DNA from: Lysinibacillus_B sp042920265
GTDB lineage: Bacteria > Bacillota > Bacilli > Bacillales_A > Planococcaceae
DNA: 64,000 bases
Reading direction: 5' to 3'
Assembly: GCF_042920265.1 (NCBI RefSeq)
Contig: NZ_JBDQZI010000012.1
Location: 1 to 64,000, forward strand
In this document: positions 32,765 through 41,961 of the stretch, one piece after another
How the letters are laid out: the number at the start of each line of letters is the position of its first letter
Numbering within the stretch: the first letter of the stretch is position 1
Notes under the pieces: generated by a model
What the model saw: only the letters and a program-made list of their open reading frames with translations
The model's database searches: none
Told to the model about the DNA's origin: nothing
Translations under genes and position numbers: made by a program

Positions 32765-33544
32765 ATGTCACAAAGCCTGGACCAAATCATTGTGTTAGAA
32801 GGCGTTTTAAACTTCCGAGATATGGGTGGCTATAAAACAAATAGCGGGAAATTAGTAAAAAGAAATTTATTTTTCCGCTCGGCCAATCTAGCGAAATTAA
32901 CCTTACAAGATCAACAAATGTTGAAAAGGCTCGGTATTAAAACAATTTTTGATTATCGTGATGACCATGAGGCAACACATAATCCAACGCCTGTCATGGA
33001 AGGAATACAAAATATTCGTATACCAGCAAAAGGCGCATCCTCATTTAAAATGCCGGGTGCTCCTAAAGACGGAAGTGTTAATTTCGATTTTTATAAGCAA
33101 GTAAATGCCGATCATTTCACAAAATTTTATGCTCAAATGCCGTTTAATAACCCTTCATTTCAGCGCTTAATGCAATTAGTGAAGAATGAAAATAATTTAG
33201 GTTTATTACACCATTGTGCAGTTGGGAAAGATCGTACCGGCATTGGTGGTACGCTCATTTTAATGCTATTAGATGTGCCACGTGAAACAATTATGCAAGA
33301 GTATTTACTAACAAATCGTTTATTAACACCATTGGTTACAAAAATGGCACAACAATTAAAAGCCGCTTATCCAGATGCAGATTTAACCCCATTTTATGAG
33401 GTCATGTTGGCAAACGAAAAATATCTAAATGCCGTATTCCATGAAATTGATACACGCTATGAATCAGAAGCTGATTTCTTACAAGATCAATTTAGGATTT
33501 CAAAGGAAGTGCGTGCGGAGTTACAGGTGAAATATTTAGAATAA
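32765..33544 (+). CDS. Tyrosine-protein phosphatase (Y-phosphatase 3 / LipA type)
   Basis: 259 residues. The P-loop HCAVGKDRTG (150-159, nucleophile Cys151) has the lysine-containing form seen in Listeria LipA-like dual phosphatases, which act on phosphotyrosine and phosphoinositides. The N-terminal NFRDMGGY motif (about 16-23) is the family hallmark. No signal peptide, so it is cytoplasmic here. Start ATG after GGAGG. Confidence 0.92.
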   Translation: MSQSLDQIIVLEGVLNFRDMGGYKTNSGKLVKRNLFFRSANLAKLTLQDQQMLKRLGIKTIFDYRDDHEATHNPTPVMEGIQNIRIPAKGASSFKMPGAPKDGSVNFDFYKQVNADHFTKFYAQMPFNNPSFQRLMQLVKNENNLGLLHHCAVGKDRTGIGGTLILMLLDVPRETIMQEYLLTNRLLTPLVTKMAQQLKAAYPDADLTPFYEVMLANEKYLNAVFHEIDTRYESEADFLQDQFRISKEVRAELQVKYLE

Positions 33545-33546
33545 AG

Positions 33547-33588
33547 AAGGGCTACACTGTAAGTGAAAACTTACGGAGTAGCCCTTTC
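33547..33588 (+). terminator. Terminator of the phosphatase gene
   Basis: AAGGGCTACACTGTAAGT pairs with ACTTACGGAGTAGCCCTTT around GAAA. Confidence 0.88.
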
Positions 33589-33624
33589 GTGTTATGATAC
33601 ATACTAGTATTGGAGGAGTAAATG

Positions 33625-34452
33625 ATGTTATCCAAAAAAGCAGTATGCATTCAAAATATGCAGGTAAACCAAGCGATTTTTATCTGTCCTATTTGTACAC
33701 AATCCATAACCATTGAAGAAAATGGAAAAGTGATTTGTCCGAGTAATCATTCATTTGATGTAGCCAAACAGGGATACATTAACTTTATGACGAAGCCTGT
33801 ACAGTCGATGTACTCGAGAGAGCTATTTGAGGCACGTCACGATATTATTTCAAGCGGCTTATATAATCCATTACAAGAGCGATTAGCCGCGCTTGCAGTC
33901 GGTACACATTTTTTAGATACAGGCTGTGGAGAAGGGTCACATTTAGCACGTATTATGATGCAAAAACCAGAAGCCATTGGTGTTGGTATTGATATTGCCA
34001 AAGAGGGCATCTTAGCTGCAGCAAAGTTTCACGTAGGACCGATTTGGTGTGTGGGCGATTTAGCCAAAAGTCCGTATCATGAGGGAAGTTTTGATACGAT
34101 TTTCAATATTTTATCGCCAGCCAATTATGATGAATTTAAGCGCCTCCTAAAGCCAGGTGGAAAAGTCATTAAAGTCGTGCCACAAGAAGGCTATTTAAAG
34201 GAATTACGCCAACAAGCATTTGCTGATTCAGAAAAGGAAAACTATACAAACAATCAAACGGTAGAGCGTTTTCAGGAAAGCTTTGACACAGTTAAGATAG
34301 AGCGCCTTACGTATACAATGCCATTATCAGCAGATGTAGTACCGAAGCTATTACAAATGACGCCGATGGGCTGGCATATCGCAAACAAAGACGAGATTGT
34401 TATAACCGAAATTACTGTTGATTTAAATATTTTAATTGGGTGTGTGAAGTAG
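33625..34452 (+). CDS. rlmA: 23S rRNA (guanine-N1)-methyltransferase, RlmA type
   Basis: About 275 residues. An N-terminal zinc finger (Cys21, Cys24, Cys38, His42) is followed by the SAM-binding motif FLDTGCGEGSHL (about 95-106) and the catalytic-loop FNILSPAN. This layout is that of RlmA(I/II), which methylates G745 or G748 of 23S rRNA; RlmA(II) gives tylosin resistance with a second methylase. Starts ATG 33622 and 33625 follow GGAGGAG; 33625 has the better six-base spacing. It is followed by a decayed gene, not a terminator. Confidence 0.9.
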   Translation: MLSKKAVCIQNMQVNQAIFICPICTQSITIEENGKVICPSNHSFDVAKQGYINFMTKPVQSMYSRELFEARHDIISSGLYNPLQERLAALAVGTHFLDTGCGEGSHLARIMMQKPEAIGVGIDIAKEGILAAAKFHVGPIWCVGDLAKSPYHEGSFDTIFNILSPANYDEFKRLLKPGGKVIKVVPQEGYLKELRQQAFADSEKENYTNNQTVERFQESFDTVKIERLTYTMPLSADVVPKLLQMTPMGWHIANKDEIVITEITVDLNILIGCVK

Positions 34453-34472
34453 TATAAAATGAGGTGAAGCGG

Positions 34473-34799
34473 ATGACATAATAATTGTTACACGTGAAAA
34501 AATTTTTTCTCTCGAGGCTTCTAACATACGTAGGTGATCATGCAGCAAGGTTTGAAGGAAATCTTAATTGCTGCTCCTATAATATTCAAATGAACGATAG
34601 GGCCAATTCTTTATAAGGAGAAGCTTCATTTTTCAACGATACCCCAGTTCTTCATTTTCACGTGAAACAAGTAATAAATGAAGAACGGATGAGTGTTGTC
34701 AATATAGTCGTCAACAGGTCCATCATTTTAGCAGAAGAAGGGAGCTTCCTTTTTAGCAAACTAGGACGGATTAATGAAATTGCCAAGCAATATAACTAA
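34473..34799 (+). pseudogene. Decayed coding sequence with intact start signal
   Basis: ATG 34473 follows GAGGTGA at good spacing, but codons 3 and 4 are TAA TAA, and a further TAA interrupts the frame near 34615. Otherwise the frame continues for 108 codons to TAA 34797 with protein-like content, for example LTYVGDHAARFEGN and FSKLGRINEIAKQYN. The other forward frame just after the start also reads well (DIIIVTREKIFSLE), which suggests a frameshift. The parent family was not recognised. It fills most of the gap between rlmA and the acyltransferase. Confidence 0.6.
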
Positions 34800-34863
34800 T
34801 TGAGGCAAACACGCTTTTTTAGTAAAATGAAATTATTAAAGTAGATAAGGTAGGAAATGAGCA

Positions 34864-35454
34864 TTGTATAAATTAGCGGCGAATATTGTCAAAATGTTTT
34901 TAGCGGCGAACGGATCAAAAGCAAAAGTGTACGGCCTTGAAAATGTGCCGAAGGATGGCGGCTTTGTGATTGCGTGTACGCATAATGGGTATGTAGATAT
35001 TTTAAATTTAGGCGTATCGATTTATCCACGTGAAATTCACTTTATGGCGAAAAAACAATTATTTGAAATAAAGGGACTTGGGTGGTTAATCGAACGTCTC
35101 AACGCATTTCCTGTAGACCGTGATAATCCAGGACCAAGCGTCATTAAAGTGCCACGTCAACTGATTAAAGAGGGGAAAATTGTAGGTATTTTCCCGAGTG
35201 GTACACGTAGTGCAGAGAGCAATGATTTAAAGCAAGGTGCTATCACAATTGCTCAACTGTCTAAATCACAAATCGTTCCTGCGGCGTATATTGGACCGAA
35301 AGATATCGGTGGTGTATTGAAGCGAAAAAAAGGTTATTTGATTTACGGTAAACCATTTACAGTGGGAGGTGGCAAGGAAGCACGAGACGAAGCCACACAT
35401 TTGTTAGAACAGGAATTGCAGCGCCTACTAGTAGAGCTGGAACAGAAAAAATAA
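34864..35454 (+). CDS. 1-acyl-sn-glycerol-3-phosphate acyltransferase-like (PlsC family)
   Basis: 196 residues. HNGYVD (His40, Asp45) is the HX4D catalytic motif, and FPSGTRS is motif III (F-P-E-G-T-R-S in most, here Ser for Glu, as in other Bacillales members). VDRDN gives motif II. It transfers an acyl chain to lysophosphatidic acid or a related acceptor in phospholipid synthesis. The start codon is TTG 34864 with AGGA eight bases upstream; no in-frame ATG is available. Confidence 0.88.
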   Translation: MYKLAANIVKMFLAANGSKAKVYGLENVPKDGGFVIACTHNGYVDILNLGVSIYPREIHFMAKKQLFEIKGLGWLIERLNAFPVDRDNPGPSVIKVPRQLIKEGKIVGIFPSGTRSAESNDLKQGAITIAQLSKSQIVPAAYIGPKDIGGVLKRKKGYLIYGKPFTVGGGKEARDEATHLLEQELQRLLVELEQKK

Positions 35455-35460
35455 AGAAGG

Positions 35461-35487
35461 ACACTCTTCTCTTAAGAAGGGTGTTTT
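35461..35487 (+). terminator. Terminator of the acyltransferase gene
   Basis: ACACTCTTCT / AGAAGGGTGT with loop CTTA and T5. Confidence 0.88.
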
Positions 35488-35513
35488 TCGTATGAATTGA
35501 TGGAGGGATAGAA

Positions 35514-35978
35514 ATGATTCGAGTACTATTCGTTTGTTTAGGGAATATTTGTCGTTCCCCGATGGCAGAAGCTGTAATGCGAGACTTAGTTGAAAAGCGC
35601 GGATTAGCGGCACAAATTAAAGTAGATTCTGCCGGAACAAGTAATTGGCATGCGGGAGAACCACCACATAAAGGGACACGTGAAAAATTAAAGGAAATGC
35701 GTATTTCTACAAGTGGTATGGTGTCACGTCAACTGAGAACATCTGATTTAGAATTTGAGTATATTGTATGTATGGATGCGAGTAATGTAGAAAATACCCG
35801 TGATATGTTGCGGGCATATGAAGATGCGAAAATATTTCGCTTTTTAGATTTAACATCGCACAAAAAAGATGTACCTGATCCATGGTATACAGGCAATTTC
35901 CAAGAAACGTATGAGCTTTGTGTGGAAGGTTGCGAGGTGTTGTTGGAGAGGATTTTGGAGGAGCATCAGCTAGGCTGA
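35514..35978 (+). CDS. yfkJ: Low-molecular-weight protein-tyrosine phosphatase
   Basis: 154 residues. The P-loop VCLGNICRS at the N-terminus (nucleophile Cys8, Arg14) and the acid DPWYTG loop (about 121-126) are both present. Closest in form to B. subtilis YfkJ, which is involved in stress resilience. It precedes the pel operon end to end but on the opposite strand, separated by a strong bidirectional terminator. Confidence 0.94.
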   Translation: MIRVLFVCLGNICRSPMAEAVMRDLVEKRGLAAQIKVDSAGTSNWHAGEPPHKGTREKLKEMRISTSGMVSRQLRTSDLEFEYIVCMDASNVENTRDMLRAYEDAKIFRFLDLTSHKKDVPDPWYTGNFQETYELCVEGCEVLLERILEEHQLG

Positions 35979-35986
35979 AAATAAGA

Positions 35987-36029
35987 AATCGGCGGACTAA
36001 AGTAAACTTTTAGTCCGCCGATTTTATTT
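35987..36029. terminator. Bidirectional terminator, yfkJ / pel operon
   Basis: AAATCGGCGGACTAAA pairs with TTTTAGTCCGCCGATTT; A/T runs on both sides let it act on both convergent units. Confidence 0.92.
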
Positions 36030-36709
36030 TATTGAGCATAGTCACCAGTATAATTTACTAAGGAGCAAGATTGTACGCCTTCTATGCTATCTATTAATGT
36101 CATAAAACTTGTATTATCATCTACCAGTTGTACTTCAACAGTCATCTCCATTAAACCATGACGAATAGATTTTGATTTTAATTTAGTATTTAACTTCCTA
36201 AAGACTTTACGCAAATCATCGGATGCCTCAATTGTATAGTGTACGACTAACAAATATGTATCGCCGCGGGCTTTTTTCTTCGATAACCAGGCTAATGTAC
36301 CACCGAAAGCTAGTGAACCAATAAGAGCTAAAGGATACATTTTAGCTCCAATCGCAATTCCAGCAGAAATAGCCCAGAACATATAGACAATATCAAGGGG
36401 ATCTTTCACTGCTGTACGGAAGCGGACGATACTTAGTGCCCCTACCATCCCGAGTGATAGCACAATGTTTGTACTAATGGTCATAATAATCAATGATGTA
36501 ATCATGGTCATTAAGACAAAGGAAACATTATAGTTATAACTATAAACAACGCCACGGAAATAGCGCTTGTAGACGAAGTAGATAAACATCCCTACTGCAA
36601 AGGAACATATTAATCCTAAAAAAATATCAATATATGAAACACTTGCAAATGACTCCAGGCTAAGAACGCTTTTCTTTATAATATCTTGAAAATTTAATGT
36701 GTCACTCAT
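36029..36709 (-). CDS. DUF4956 membrane protein
   Basis: 226 residues: about four membrane helices in the first 150, then a small alpha/beta C-terminal domain. The segment LSLGMVGALSIVRFRTAVKDP (cited in part: GALSIVRFRTAVKDP) is the DUF4956 hallmark. The function is unknown; the family is repeatedly found next to VTC polyphosphate polymerase and CotH genes. ATG 36709 follows GGGGG by eight bases; an extension to 36790 has no ribosome site. It is 13 bases after the VTC gene and is the last gene of the pel operon. Confidence 0.88.
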   Translation of the reverse strand: MSDTLNFQDIIKKSVLSLESFASVSYIDIFLGLICSFAVGMFIYFVYKRYFRGVVYSYNYNVSFVLMTMITSLIIMTISTNIVLSLGMVGALSIVRFRTAVKDPLDIVYMFWAISAGIAIGAKMYPLALIGSLAFGGTLAWLSKKKARGDTYLLVVHYTIEASDDLRKVFRKLNTKLKSKSIRHGLMEMTVEVQLVDDNTSFMTLIDSIEGVQSCSLVNYTGDYAQ

Positions 36710-36722
36710 AAAGAAACCCCCT

Positions 36723-37433
36723 TTATTTTTTAAAGTATTGAATCGTTCTTTCACGACATAATACGTATTTTGAAATGGCAGACCGTACAAATCGTTCCGG
36801 CTGCACTAACTGTCGAATCATATCAGGTAAAAAACGATCGAATTTTACTTCTAAAATGACTTGCTCAGGATAGAGAATTTCTTCATAGATTATTCGATTA
36901 TCAAATAAGTCAATGCCGTTAATGCCTGCACGTAATTCTTTATCGAATGTAATGCGTACATTGCCAGGTTCATAAATATATGCTTCTCTTATATAATCAA
37001 CGATGACGGTAGGGCGGAACAATCGATATTGTAAAGCTCTATAAAAATCTTGTATTAATGGCTCTGGACGATGGAGCAAACTGCTATATTGACCACATAA
37101 AATACCCTCATAATCAGCACGCGCTAAACGTGCGGATTCTTTACTAACAAAGTCACCAAATTTGCTTTTTCTTTCTAGGTTAATCACATGATCTTCACCG
37201 TTATAGATACGGATGCGATACTTTTCACGACCAAAAATGCCATCATTTTTATCGTATAAAGCATGATCATGTAGCCCATCAAAATATAAGCTACGAATAT
37301 TGTATCCATCTACACTTCTAGAATGTTTATCTAAAGTTAAAACGGTTGAAACCTTCGATTTTAACGCATGCATTTCAATATAATTAATATAATATTTCAT
37401 TTCATGTCGAAATTTTCGGTTGCTTAAATCCAC
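36723..37433 (-). CDS. VTC-domain polyphosphate polymerase-like protein
   Basis: 236 residues making one VTC tunnel domain. The basic and acidic pairs lining the active tunnel are present: RHEMKYYI (Lys13), KYRIRIYNG (R-x-R), NLERKSKFG (E-x-K), VDYIREAY, VRITFDKEL and ILEVKFD (E-x-K). Yeast Vtc4 uses this set to polymerise the gamma-phosphate of ATP into polyphosphate. Bacterial VTC proteins of this size are soluble and probably act at the membrane with the DUF4956 partner. The GTG start shares a base with the stop of PelG-CotH (TAGTG), with GAGGTGG upstream, so translation is coupled. Confidence 0.9.
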   Translation of the reverse strand: MDLSNRKFRHEMKYYINYIEMHALKSKVSTVLTLDKHSRSVDGYNIRSLYFDGLHDHALYDKNDGIFGREKYRIRIYNGEDHVINLERKSKFGDFVSKESARLARADYEGILCGQYSSLLHRPEPLIQDFYRALQYRLFRPTVIVDYIREAYIYEPGNVRITFDKELRAGINGIDLFDNRIIYEEILYPEQVILEVKFDRFLPDMIRQLVQPERFVRSAISKYVLCRERTIQYFKK

Positions 37434-40400
37434 TATTCCACCTCTAATCGAATAGTACCAAAGTAAGTTTCATCTGAATCTTCATCTGTATACATATTAA
37501 ATGCTACTTGAGTATTGCCTGTTGAATCGGTAGCAGTAACTTTTAAATAATAAATACCTGCCTGTAGTTGAGGTATACGCACTTCATTTACACGTATTTT
37601 TTCTGCTTGATGAACCACTTGTTGCATAGCTGGGTCACGAGCAATTGTTGCATTATAGAATAAATCATCGTTCTGTAAATCGAATGCTATCTCCCAAGTG
37701 AAAACATGCTCATTATTTTCTAATAGTACTTCATTTGCTATATAGAATGGCTTTGGTCTTTCTAAATCTTCATAATAGCGTTTGAGAGAATTAGCTGGTG
37801 TTTCAATAATTCGTTGTAACTCTGGCTGATAATCAGCGCTATTAATAGGTAAATAGTAACTATCAGGATAGCGTTGAACATAAGGTTCTACAATAGATGC
37901 ATACTGATTTAATTGTGTCGTCACTGTATTTTGGTTAATATAGTCAGCATAAAGTCCTTCTATTTTTGCTGTTAGTTTATCGACATTGTCTTGTACTTTA
38001 AGGTAACGGTTAAATAGACGATTTCCCCAATAGTTACTAATTCCAGCACGATAAGAGCTAAAATTGGAATAATCACGTCCCTTTTCCCAACCATCATCAT
38101 AATCCCAAGGGAGAATTAACCATTTATCATTATTTAAAGAAGAATATAAATAAAAGTTGTTAGCATCTGTATCCATATTATCCATTAAAATATTGATAGC
38201 TAGCCACGTTAAAAGGTTATCTTCGTCGAAATGACGATTAATTACTTCTTCAATCGGTAAGCTATAATCATTCACATCATTTAACATTGTGATGAGTTTG
38301 TCGTGTTCTTCGCGTCCTTTAATTTCTAAAATTGTTTCAAAAGAGCGAGAGTCGTAGTTTTCATCTGTATGTGAACGAATTTGTTCGGGGTAACGATTAA
38401 ACTCAAAAAATGTTACTTTATATAAATAACCATTCGGGTCAAATAAGTGATTGCGTAAAAACTGCTTATTCGGTTGTTCAACATGTGTGTATAATCCATA
38501 ATCTTCATATGCTGTAGAACCAGCTGTTACGTCTTTAACATATAGGTGAACAAATTGAGTTCGTAAACTCGAAATATGAGGGATTTTCTCCATTAAATCA
38601 AAGCTTAATTTATTACGCAGTCGGCTACCATCTGATATATGCTTATTTAGATTAATCGTCGTCTGATTGTTCCAAGTGCCAGCGCTATCTAGCAATTTAA
38701 TTTTATACGATTTTTGAGGATGATTCCGTGCTGTATTTCCTCGAATACTAATTTTTGCATTCGCTGTCGTTTCGGATGCTCCGAACATACCCACTTTTGG
38801 ACCATTACCATTCGGTTGACCTTCAGCCATAATGATTTTAAGATTTTCTTCGCTATAGCGCTCTGTAATCCGATTTAAAGCGTACCAATCTAAAGCTTTG
38901 TTTTCTTCATCAGGCAAAACTGTAATGTAGAGCGTTTTTATAGAGGAGTCATCGTCTCTCTCATATAAACGCTTATCATCAATTTGAATGGAATTATCTG
39001 ATGGAACTGGTGTTTGACCCGTGTTTTGGGATTCCTCTGTTTTAGTAACTTCTTGTTCATTGGGCATACAGCCAGTTAAAACGAATATGCTCATTAATAA
39101 TGTCGTCGTTGTAATGTGTTTCTTCCAATTATATCGCCGCTTCGTTTTTGAGCTAATCGTTAGCATTGGTTGTGGGCAGAATGTGTAATAATCGATATTG
39201 GCGATAATATAAAGCATGCGGAAGAATGTAATGACTAAACCAATAAACGATGCTAAAAACATCCCCATGCCATGAAACTCCACTATCATCGTCATATACG
39301 TAAGTGCAGCACTTAGGCCGATAAACGAGCCACTAATGGCTAACACGCCCTTTCGATCATCGAAGTACATTAAAATATGCAACAATATAAACATTAAAAT
39401 AAAAAAGAAATAACCAAAGCAAAGTGTTATAAATAAATCTAACTGCTCCATGGAAAAACCGATTTTCGGTAAAAGTAAAATACCTACTGCGATTGAAAGG
39501 ATAGTAAAGAGCAATTGAATTTCGGCTAAAAATCCTGTTCGATGTAATAAAACCTTTTGCATTTTCTTTTTAGCGTTTTGTAAACTCTCATACGTACCAC
39601 CATCGATTACATTTTTATAGTAATTTAAAAATTTCTCATAAAAATCTGTCTCGATAATTACGACAAAGAAAATGAGGGAAGGGAGTACGGATAAATAAGC
39701 ATAAAATACAGCAACATCATAAAAAGGCATTAATAAATACTGACCTGAAATTAAAAAATGATCATCTGAAAATACCCAATAGACAATATTATGAATATAA
39801 ACAGCTGAATACACACAAACTCCACTCACGATAATAGCAGGATAGGACTTCATCATTTGTAAAAAAGCGAAGTAATCTCGTTTTTCATTACGTGGAAATA
39901 CGTGTTCGAAATGTAAGGAAGACAAAATTAAAATGCTTGCAAACCCTACATCTATTCCTAACAATGCAATAATAACAGGGCTCCAAGATGTAACATAAAA
40001 CAATAAAAAACTCGTTAAAATCGATAAAATGACGGCAATTAAAAAACCACGGAAAATACGTTTATAATCTTTTAATGCGGATAGGAAAACGTTCTGCATC
40101 CAAATTGCAACAAGCTCCACAAAATAAATATAAGCTACTACTTTATACAGTAAATTTTCTTCGACACCCCATAAGAAAATAATTGCGATAATCGCCGCGA
40201 TAGGTAGAATGAGCAGTAAGCTACCATAATAAGCAGTAATAATTTGCTCGTATTTCTGTTCATAAATACGATCTGCGATAAAACGCGTAACAAGCATCGA
40301 TAAACCAGATGTGACAATGATTGAAAAAACAAAACAGTAGGCCATCGTTGCAACAAAAAGCTCATTTTGTAAATAGCTACTGTCGTTTTCACGCATCATG

Positions 40401-40540
40401 TATTGTTGAGCAAATACCAAAATTAAACAAAGAATCATAGGGCCGATTGTTGTCATGGTAGAGTAGGCATATGCTTTTACATTATGGGCAAGCCCTTGTT
40501 GTCGATATAATTTTCGTAACTCAAAACCTATACCTGCCAT
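37433..40540 (-). CDS. pelG: PelG exopolysaccharide flippase fused to CotH-type kinase domain
   Basis: 1035 residues without interruption. Residues 1-455 are PelG: about twelve membrane spans, MAGIGFELRKL opening, the transporter partner of PelF. Residues 475-490 form a further hydrophobic segment ending in a lipobox-like LTGC (Cys491). Residues about 530-830 are a CotH kinase domain with RGNTARNHPQKSYKIKL (600-616), DNMDTDANNFYLY (787-799) and the metal-binding PWDYDDGW (811-818). A beta-rich C-terminal domain follows (about 930-1035). PelG alone is about 456 residues in Pseudomonas. The inner lipobox looks like a relic of a once separate CotH lipoprotein; it places the kinase outside the cell membrane. 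It overlaps pelF by 13 bases. Confidence 0.92.
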   Translation of the reverse strand: MAGIGFELRKLYRQQGLAHNVKAYAYSTMTTIGPMILCLILVFAQQYMMRENDSSYLQNELFVATMAYCFVFSIIVTSGLSMLVTRFIADRIYEQKYEQIITAYYGSLLLILPIAAIIAIIFLWGVEENLLYKVVAYIYFVELVAIWMQNVFLSALKDYKRIFRGFLIAVILSILTSFLLFYVTSWSPVIIALLGIDVGFASILILSSLHFEHVFPRNEKRDYFAFLQMMKSYPAIIVSGVCVYSAVYIHNIVYWVFSDDHFLISGQYLLMPFYDVAVFYAYLSVLPSLIFFVVIIETDFYEKFLNYYKNVIDGGTYESLQNAKKKMQKVLLHRTGFLAEIQLLFTILSIAVGILLLPKIGFSMEQLDLFITLCFGYFFFILMFILLHILMYFDDRKGVLAISGSFIGLSAALTYMTMIVEFHGMGMFLASFIGLVITFFRMLYIIANIDYYTFCPQPMLTISSKTKRRYNWKKHITTTTLLMSIFVLTGCMPNEQEVTKTEESQNTGQTPVPSDNSIQIDDKRLYERDDDSSIKTLYITVLPDEENKALDWYALNRITERYSEENLKIIMAEGQPNGNGPKVGMFGASETTANAKISIRGNTARNHPQKSYKIKLLDSAGTWNNQTTINLNKHISDGSRLRNKLSFDLMEKIPHISSLRTQFVHLYVKDVTAGSTAYEDYGLYTHVEQPNKQFLRNHLFDPNGYLYKVTFFEFNRYPEQIRSHTDENYDSRSFETILEIKGREEHDKLITMLNDVNDYSLPIEEVINRHFDEDNLLTWLAINILMDNMDTDANNFYLYSSLNNDKWLILPWDYDDGWEKGRDYSNFSSYRAGISNYWGNRLFNRYLKVQDNVDKLTAKIEGLYADYINQNTVTTQLNQYASIVEPYVQRYPDSYYLPINSADYQPELQRIIETPANSLKRYYEDLERPKPFYIANEVLLENNEHVFTWEIAFDLQNDDLFYNATIARDPAMQQVVHQAEKIRVNEVRIPQLQAGIYYLKVTATDSTGNTQVAFNMYTDEDSDETYFGTIRLEVE

Positions 40541-41961
40541 GTATGAATCCCTCCTACTAATTCTTTGTAAATTTGCTTATAGCTATTAATGAATGCGGTA
40601 CGTTTATAATCATGTGCCACACGTGCAAAGCCATTTTGCCCCATTTGTATACGTAAATTTTCATCACGACATAGTTTAATTACAAAGCTGGCCATTTCCT
40701 CGTAGTGCATAACAGGGACAACATAACCAGCTGGACCGAAGTCGTCATCTGGACGCCCCTCAATTAATTCACGGCAACCTCCTACATTTGTACAGACGTA
40801 GGGCTTAGCACAGGCGAAACCTTCTAAAATAGCTAATGGTTGTCCTTCACTAATACTTGTTAAGAGTAAAATATCAAGATTTCCGAGATATTCTTTAATT
40901 TGAACCATACCTGTAAAAATAATATTTTTTACACCTAGCGTTTTGACTAGCTGCACACATTCATCGTAGTATTCAGAATCTTCTTCAGCAGGGCCCATAA
41001 TATACAATTCTACATTTGATATGGCACGTTCAACTAACGCAAACATTTGAATCATCATTTTTATATCTTTAATAGGTACAACCCGTACAATGGCACCAAG
41101 CCGAATTTTATCATCTTGTACGGTACGTGTAACAGTCGCATAGTCCGCTACTTCAATACCATTTGGTACAATCTCAATTTTATCTGGGTTACAACCTAGT
41201 TCAATCTCAATGTCTCTATTGCGACCAAATAGCGTAATTACTTGATCGGACAATTCATAAATCGAGCTAGATAATGTATAGAAATAGTTAATCCATAAAT
41301 CTTTAAAATACCCTTTTACCCAGTTTGCTTTAATGATTTCCTCTTCACGTTCACGTGAGTAAATACCGTGCTCCGTTAAAAGTAATGGTTTGTTATAAAT
41401 GACCTTTGCTAAAGCACCTAAAACACCTGCATAGCCAGTGGAAACAGCGTGATAAATATCAGCTTCGGGTATATCATGACGAATGAGCGTAAAGAATGGT
41501 AAAATCATGGAGCTTAATGTCCAAAAAAGCTCTGTAAAAGGAACTTGCGAATAATTTGTTTTTGCTAGATGCTCAACTAAATCAAAATAGTCTTTACTAG
41601 ATAAAAATTCACTTACATTGCTAAATTGGTCACTTCGGATTAACTGAAACAATTCAGGCCAATTGACATCTTTCGTTCCACTCACAAGGGAAGTTAAGTT
41701 CCTTTTCTGCTCCGGTGTTAAATGATAACGTTTACCCCATTGTGCTGCTTCTTCTAAATGTGCATCTAAAAATACTTCACGTACTTCAATAAGATTAGGG
41801 GGGAGCTTGTATTTAAATTGTCCTTGTTGTTTTTTTTCAGCGGCAATGGCATAAATCACAAATTCGTGTTCTGGCATAGAGGTCATTAAACTATGAATCC
41901 AACTCGAAACCCCTCCAGTTACATAAGGATAAGAACCTTCTGCTATTAAACAAATACGCAT
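40528..41961 (-). CDS. pelF: PelF glycosyltransferase (GT4)
   Basis: 477 residues. The N-terminus RICLIAEGSYPYVTGGVSSWIHSL is the PelF opening, and the C-terminal domain has SISEGQPLAILEGFA, an E-x7-E motif of GT4 enzymes. PelF is the cytoplasmic polymerase of Pel, using UDP-GalNAc/UDP-GlcNAc type donors; it works with PelD, PelE and PelG at the membrane. ATG 41961 directly follows the pelA stop (TAAATG). Confidence 0.95.
   Translation of the reverse strand: MRICLIAEGSYPYVTGGVSSWIHSLMTSMPEHEFVIYAIAAEKKQQGQFKYKLPPNLIEVREVFLDAHLEEAAQWGKRYHLTPEQKRNLTSLVSGTKDVNWPELFQLIRSDQFSNVSEFLSSKDYFDLVEHLAKTNYSQVPFTELFWTLSSMILPFFTLIRHDIPEADIYHAVSTGYAGVLGALAKVIYNKPLLLTEHGIYSREREEEIIKANWVKGYFKDLWINYFYTLSSSIYELSDQVITLFGRNRDIEIELGCNPDKIEIVPNGIEVADYATVTRTVQDDKIRLGAIVRVVPIKDIKMMIQMFALVERAISNVELYIMGPAEEDSEYYDECVQLVKTLGVKNIIFTGMVQIKEYLGNLDILLLTSISEGQPLAILEGFACAKPYVCTNVGGCRELIEGRPDDDFGPAGYVVPVMHYEEMASFVIKLCRDENLRIQMGQNGFARVAHDYKRTAFINSYKQIYKELVGGIHTWQV

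Noticed and set aside
37433..39170. CotH part as a separate gene with an internal start near 39163
   Set aside because: The Met at about residue 459 has no Shine-Dalgarno upstream and the frame is continuous with PelG, so a fusion is the simpler reading.
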